Shown here: positions 6,584 through 8,822 of the stretch, one piece after another
How positions within the stretch are numbered: position 1 is the stretch's first letter
Layout of the letters: each line of letters opens with the position of its first letter
Notes under the pieces: generated by a model
What the model was told of the DNA's origin: nothing
Database searches by the model: none
Seen by the model: the letters and a program-made list of their open reading frames with translations, nothing else
Position numbers and translations under genes: made by a program
DNA from: Solirubrobacteraceae bacterium
GTDB taxonomy: Bacteria; Actinomycetota; Thermoleophilia; Solirubrobacterales; Solirubrobacteraceae
Length of the DNA: 8,822 nucleotides
Direction of reading: 5' to 3'
Assembly: GCA_030038955.1 (NCBI GenBank)
Contig: JASHQV010000278.1
Span: forward strand, 1 to 8,822

Positions 6584-8098
6584 ATGCCCGATCCGACCCC
6601 GACAAGCTCCTCGCCCCGCGGCGCCGAGATTACCCCCGAGCGACCCGTGCTGGTGCTGGGCGGCGGCCCGGCTGGCCTCACCGCCGGATACCTGCTGGCC
6701 AACCGTGGCAAGCCCGTGATCGTGCTCGAGTCGAGCGACCAGGTCGGCGGCATCGCGCGCACCGAGGTCCGCGACGGCTACCGCTTCGATCTCGGCGGCC
6801 ACCGCTTCTTCACGAAGTCCAAGGAAGTGGACGAGCTCTGGCACGAGATCATGAAAGGGGAGTTCCTGCGGCGGCCGCGGCGGTCGCGGATCTACTGGCG
6901 GCGCCGCTTCCTCGAGTATCCGCTGCAGGGCATGGATGTGATCAAGAAGCTCGGGCCGTGGGAGCTGATGCTGTGCATGCTCTCCTACCTGTGGGCGGCG
7001 GTGAAGCCGAAGGGACGCGAGGAGAACTACGAGGAGTGGGTCTCGAACCGCTTCGGCCGCCGCCTGTTCAACCACTTCTTCAAGGCCTACACCGAGAAGG
7101 TGTGGGGCGTGCCGACCAACGAGATCCGCGCCGAGTGGGCGGCCCAGCGGATCAAGGGCCTGTCGTTCTTCAGCGCCGTCAAGTCGGCCTTCCTGGGCAA
7201 CCGCGGCAACCAGATCACGTCGCTGATCGGCGAGTTCAACTACCCCCGGTTCGGGCCCGGGCAGATGTGGGAGAAGATGACCGAGGACATCCGCGCCCGC
7301 GGCGGCGAGGTGCGCCTCAACGCCCCCGTCACGCGGATGCGCGTGGAGAGCGGCCGCGTGGTCGAGGTCGTCGCGGGAGGCGAGACGCTGACCCCTTCGC
7401 ACGTGATCTCCTCGCTGCCGCTGCGCACGACCGTGGGGATCACAGAGCCGGAGGCACCAGGCCGCGTCCGCGACGCCGCTCGCGGCCTGCGCTATCGCGA
7501 CTTCCTGACGGTGCTGCTGGTGCTGCGCCAGAAGAACATCTTCCCCGACAACTGGATCTACATCCACGAGCCAGACGTGCGCGTCGGGCGCATCCAGAAC
7601 TTCCGCTCGTGGAGCCCGTGGATGGTTCCCAACGACGAGGACGGCTCGGTCGGTCTCGAGTACTTCTGCTTCGAGGGCGACGACCTGTGGACGATGAAGG
7701 ACGAGGAGCTGGTCGAGCTGGCCACGGGCGAGCTCGTGCAGATCGGCCTCGCGCGACCCGGGATGGTCAAGCGCGGATTCGTCGTCCGCGTCCACAAGGC
7801 CTATCCGATCTACGACGCCGAGTACGCCGAGCGGGTGGCGACGATCCGGGGGTGGCTGGAGACGATCGCCAACCTCCAGCAGGTCGGGCGCAACGGCCTG
7901 CACCGCTACAACAACTCCGATCACTCGATGCTGACCGCGATGCGGGCGGTCGACAACATCCTGCTCGGCGCCGACCACGACATCTGGGCGGTCAACGCCG
8001 AGAGCGTCTACCACGAGGAGTACGTGGAGCCCGAGCAGCCCTACAAGAAGCCACCGTCACCGCCGGCGATGGAGCAGCCGCTGGCATCTGAGCGGTAG
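6584..8098 (+). CDS. FAD-dependent oxidoreductase, UDP-galactopyranose-mutase-like
   Basis: A 504-residue soluble flavoprotein without signal peptide or membrane helix. The Rossmann FAD motif is VLVLGGGPAGLTAGYLLANRG (residues 22-42), with the ribose-binding acid E49 at the end of strand 2, then GGIART (55-60) and DLGGHRFF (69-76), all characteristic of the UDP-galactopyranose mutase/protoporphyrinogen oxidase group. Residues 438-449 (GLHRYNNSDHSM) with VDNIL form the C-terminal FAD-closing region. It is longer than a classical UDP-galactopyranose mutase (about 370-400 residues), so it belongs to the larger FAD-dependent mutase-like group often found in glycan clusters. Hexose ring interconversion or another nucleotide-sugar redox step is inferred, not shown. 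ATG 6584 has a GAGAG element 6 bases upstream (6573-6577), supplied by the last copy of the gap repeat. Its position after two GT-C genes fits supply or processing of an activated sugar. Confidence 0.85.
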   Translation: MPDPTPTSSSPRGAEITPERPVLVLGGGPAGLTAGYLLANRGKPVIVLESSDQVGGIARTEVRDGYRFDLGGHRFFTKSKEVDELWHEIMKGEFLRRPRRSRIYWRRRFLEYPLQGMDVIKKLGPWELMLCMLSYLWAAVKPKGREENYEEWVSNRFGRRLFNHFFKAYTEKVWGVPTNEIRAEWAAQRIKGLSFFSAVKSAFLGNRGNQITSLIGEFNYPRFGPGQMWEKMTEDIRARGGEVRLNAPVTRMRVESGRVVEVVAGGETLTPSHVISSLPLRTTVGITEPEAPGRVRDAARGLRYRDFLTVLLVLRQKNIFPDNWIYIHEPDVRVGRIQNFRSWSPWMVPNDEDGSVGLEYFCFEGDDLWTMKDEELVELATGELVQIGLARPGMVKRGFVVRVHKAYPIYDAEYAERVATIRGWLETIANLQQVGRNGLHRYNNSDHSMLTAMRAVDNILLGADHDIWAVNAESVYHEEYVEPEQPYKKPPSPPAMEQPLASER

Positions 8099-8110
8099 CG
8101 CCGGGAGCAC

Positions 8111-8707
8111 GTGGACGGGAGGCAGGCTGTGGTCAGGGGTCGTAGGAGAGTTAGTCGTGAGATCTGGGGAGTGGCTGGGCGTGCGCCTGGCTTGTGGCAC
8201 AGGCGCACGCCCGCAGCGCTCGATCGACGCGTACGGGCGGTGGTCCCAGCGCTCGATCGACGCTTACGGGCGGCGGTCGCGCCGCTGCTCGCCGTGACGC
8301 TGCTCGCGATGGCGCCGGCGACGGCCGTCGCCGCCGGCGACTCGGCGTCATCGTCGGTCCCGGACACGACCAGCCCGTTCTCGCCGGGCGTTCCGATCTC
8401 GCCCGCGACCACGACGACCGCGACCACGACGACGCCAGCGACGTTCTCGACCACGAGCAGCTCGTCGAGTAGCTCGGGCCTGGGCGCAAAGGGGGCCCTG
8501 GAGATCGCGCTGGTCGCGGTGATCGTGCTCGGCGGGATCTCGTACTTCATCTGGCGGGACGCGCGCCACCGGGCGCCCGTGCGGGCGGCGAGCGACGGCG
8601 GCGGCGTGCCCGGCAGTGCCAGCCGCGGCTCGAAGGCACCACCCAAGTCGCGCAAGCTCAGCGCCGCCGAGCGGAAACGCCGCAGGCGCGGGCGCGCCAG
8701 GAGATGA
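8111..8707 (+). CDS. Signal-peptide, single-TM protein with Thr/Ser stalk and basic tail
   Basis: From GTG 8111 the frame gives 198 residues. The layout is an Arg-rich N-terminus, a signal-like hydrophobic stretch (54-75) ending in AVAAG, an extracytoplasmic Thr/Ser/Pro-rich stalk (77-122), one membrane helix (about 129-147, ending YFIWRD) and a basic cytoplasmic tail of about 50 residues ending in an Arg cluster (KRRRRGRARR). I recognise the general layout from Thermoleophilia proteins of unknown function but know no role. The start is uncertain. GTG 8111 has GGAG only 3 bases before it; GTG 8129 has an excellent GGGAGG at 8117-8122 with 6-base spacing; GTG 8240 would give a compact signal peptide without a good ribosome site. 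A 13-bp hairpin and a 33-bp tandem duplication lie in this ambiguous region. It starts 12-30 bases after the oxidoreductase, so it probably shares the transcript. The Thr/Ser stalk could be glycosylated by the upstream enzymes, which is speculation. Confidence 0.75.
   Translation: MDGRQAVVRGRRRVSREIWGVAGRAPGLWHRRTPAALDRRVRAVVPALDRRLRAAVAPLLAVTLLAMAPATAVAAGDSASSSVPDTTSPFSPGVPISPATTTTATTTTPATFSTTSSSSSSSGLGAKGALEIALVAVIVLGGISYFIWRDARHRAPVRAASDGGGVPGSASRGSKAPPKSRKLSAAERKRRRRGRARR
8117..8122 (+). promoter_or_regulatory. Strong Shine-Dalgarno favouring start GTG 8129
   Basis: GGGAGG at 8117-8122 is followed after 6 bases by GTG 8129, in frame with the single-TM protein. It is the best ribosome site among the candidate starts of that gene and argues for a 192-residue product rather than 198. 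Confidence 0.5.
8177..8212. repeat. Perfect 13-bp inverted repeat, 10-base loop
   Basis: The left arm 8177-8189 (gggcgtgcgcctg) is the exact reverse complement of 8200-8212, around a 10-base loop. It lies in the N-terminal coding part of the single-TM protein gene, or in its leader if the true start is GTG 8240. In the latter case it could control ribosome access. Confidence 0.85.
8215..8280 (+). repeat. 33-bp tandem duplication
   Basis: The units 8215-8247 and 8248-8280 both begin agcgctcgatcgacgc and differ at only a few bases. In frame they encode ALDRRVRAVVP and ALDRRLRAAVA, a duplicated Arg-rich segment just before the signal-like hydrophobic core. The 33-base length keeps the frame. 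Confidence 0.9.
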
Positions 8708-8723
8708 CCACTGTGATCGCTCG

Positions 8724-8822
8724 CTACTCGGGCTCGGACAGCCGGTGTCTCGCGCGCAGCAGCTGCCGCTCGACCGTGCGGTGCGTGTCGCCGGTGCGAG
8801 CCCCGATCTCCCGGTAGCTGTA
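8724..8822 (-). CDS. C-terminal end of a sigma-70-like (region 4) helix-turn-helix protein, partial
   Basis: Only the last 32 codons and the TAG stop (8726-8724) are in the window; the gene enters from the right edge. The peptide reads YSYREIGARTGDTHR followed by TVERQLLRARHRLSEPE. The YREIGARTG...RTVERQLLRAR pattern fits the helix-turn-helix of sigma-70 region 4, which recognises the -35 element. The second helix, with THRTVERQL, would be the recognition helix. Other helix-turn-helix regulators cannot be excluded from so short a piece. It converges on the membrane-protein gene, with only 16 bases between the two stops and no clear terminator there. Confidence 0.6.
   Translation of the reverse strand, partial: YSYREIGARTGDTHRTVERQLLRARHRLSEPE

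Noticed and set aside
6440..8014. Long open frame (524 codons) antisense to the FAD oxidoreductase
   Set aside because: Its translation is rich in Arg/His/Val/Ala with no domain, while the plus-strand frame has a textbook FAD fold. Such antisense frames are expected at this GC content.
8316..8333. 18-base perfect palindrome cggcgacggccgtcgccg
   Set aside because: It has no loop, falls in the signal-peptide coding stretch, and is made of GC-rich Ala/Thr/Val codons where chance palindromes are likely. No partner site was seen.
8708..8723. Bidirectional terminator between the convergent genes
   Set aside because: Only 16 bases separate the stops and no inverted repeat or T-run is visible.

Overview
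The window is very GC-rich, with coding on both strands and almost no intergenic space. It looks like chromosomal DNA from a high-GC actinobacterium. A partial sigma-factor-like helix-turn-helix end at the right edge and a single-pass membrane protein with a very basic tail resemble proteins I associate with Thermoleophilia (Solirubrobacterales). That placement is an inference from memory. No rRNA, tRNA, CRISPR array, transposase or phage gene is visible.

Left part (1-2537, minus strand): a PfkB/ribokinase-family kinase cut by the left edge, preceded by a polytopic O-antigen ligase/polymerase (Wzy_C-like) protein. A 61-base divergent control region (2538-2598) separates the ligase from a rightward block. 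In it the ligase has a plausible leaderless promoter (TAnnnT box 7 bases before a GTG).

Middle and right part (2599-8707, plus strand): five closely packed genes that look like one operon. They encode a small lipoprotein, a GT-C-type membrane protein, a second GT-C (family 39-like) glycosyltransferase, an FAD-dependent UDP-galactopyranose-mutase-like oxidoreductase, and a signal-peptide/single-TM protein with a Thr/Ser-rich stalk and basic tail. The first two junctions overlap (8 bases and 1 base). A minus-strand gene end with a sigma-70 region 4-like helix-turn-helix converges on the block at 8724-8822. Together with the ligase, the block reads as a cell-surface polysaccharide or glycoconjugate module: a cytosolic FAD enzyme acting on a nucleotide sugar, two polyprenyl-phosphate-sugar-dependent membrane transferases, and a polymerase/ligase. 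This is inferred from family membership and gene order.

The unusual part is the density of local repeats, each with a different sequence. There are three long perfect inverted repeats (18, 17 and 13 bp stems). There are four tandem arrays: a 7-bp unit, a 27-bp unit in five copies coding 9-residue repeats, a 16-18-bp unit in four copies spanning a stop codon and the next gene's ribosome site, and a 33-bp unit in two copies. All sit in linkers, termini or gene junctions and leave reading frames intact. The 7-bp and junction arrays could change gene output by copy-number slippage, so the repeats are the best candidates for something undescribed here.
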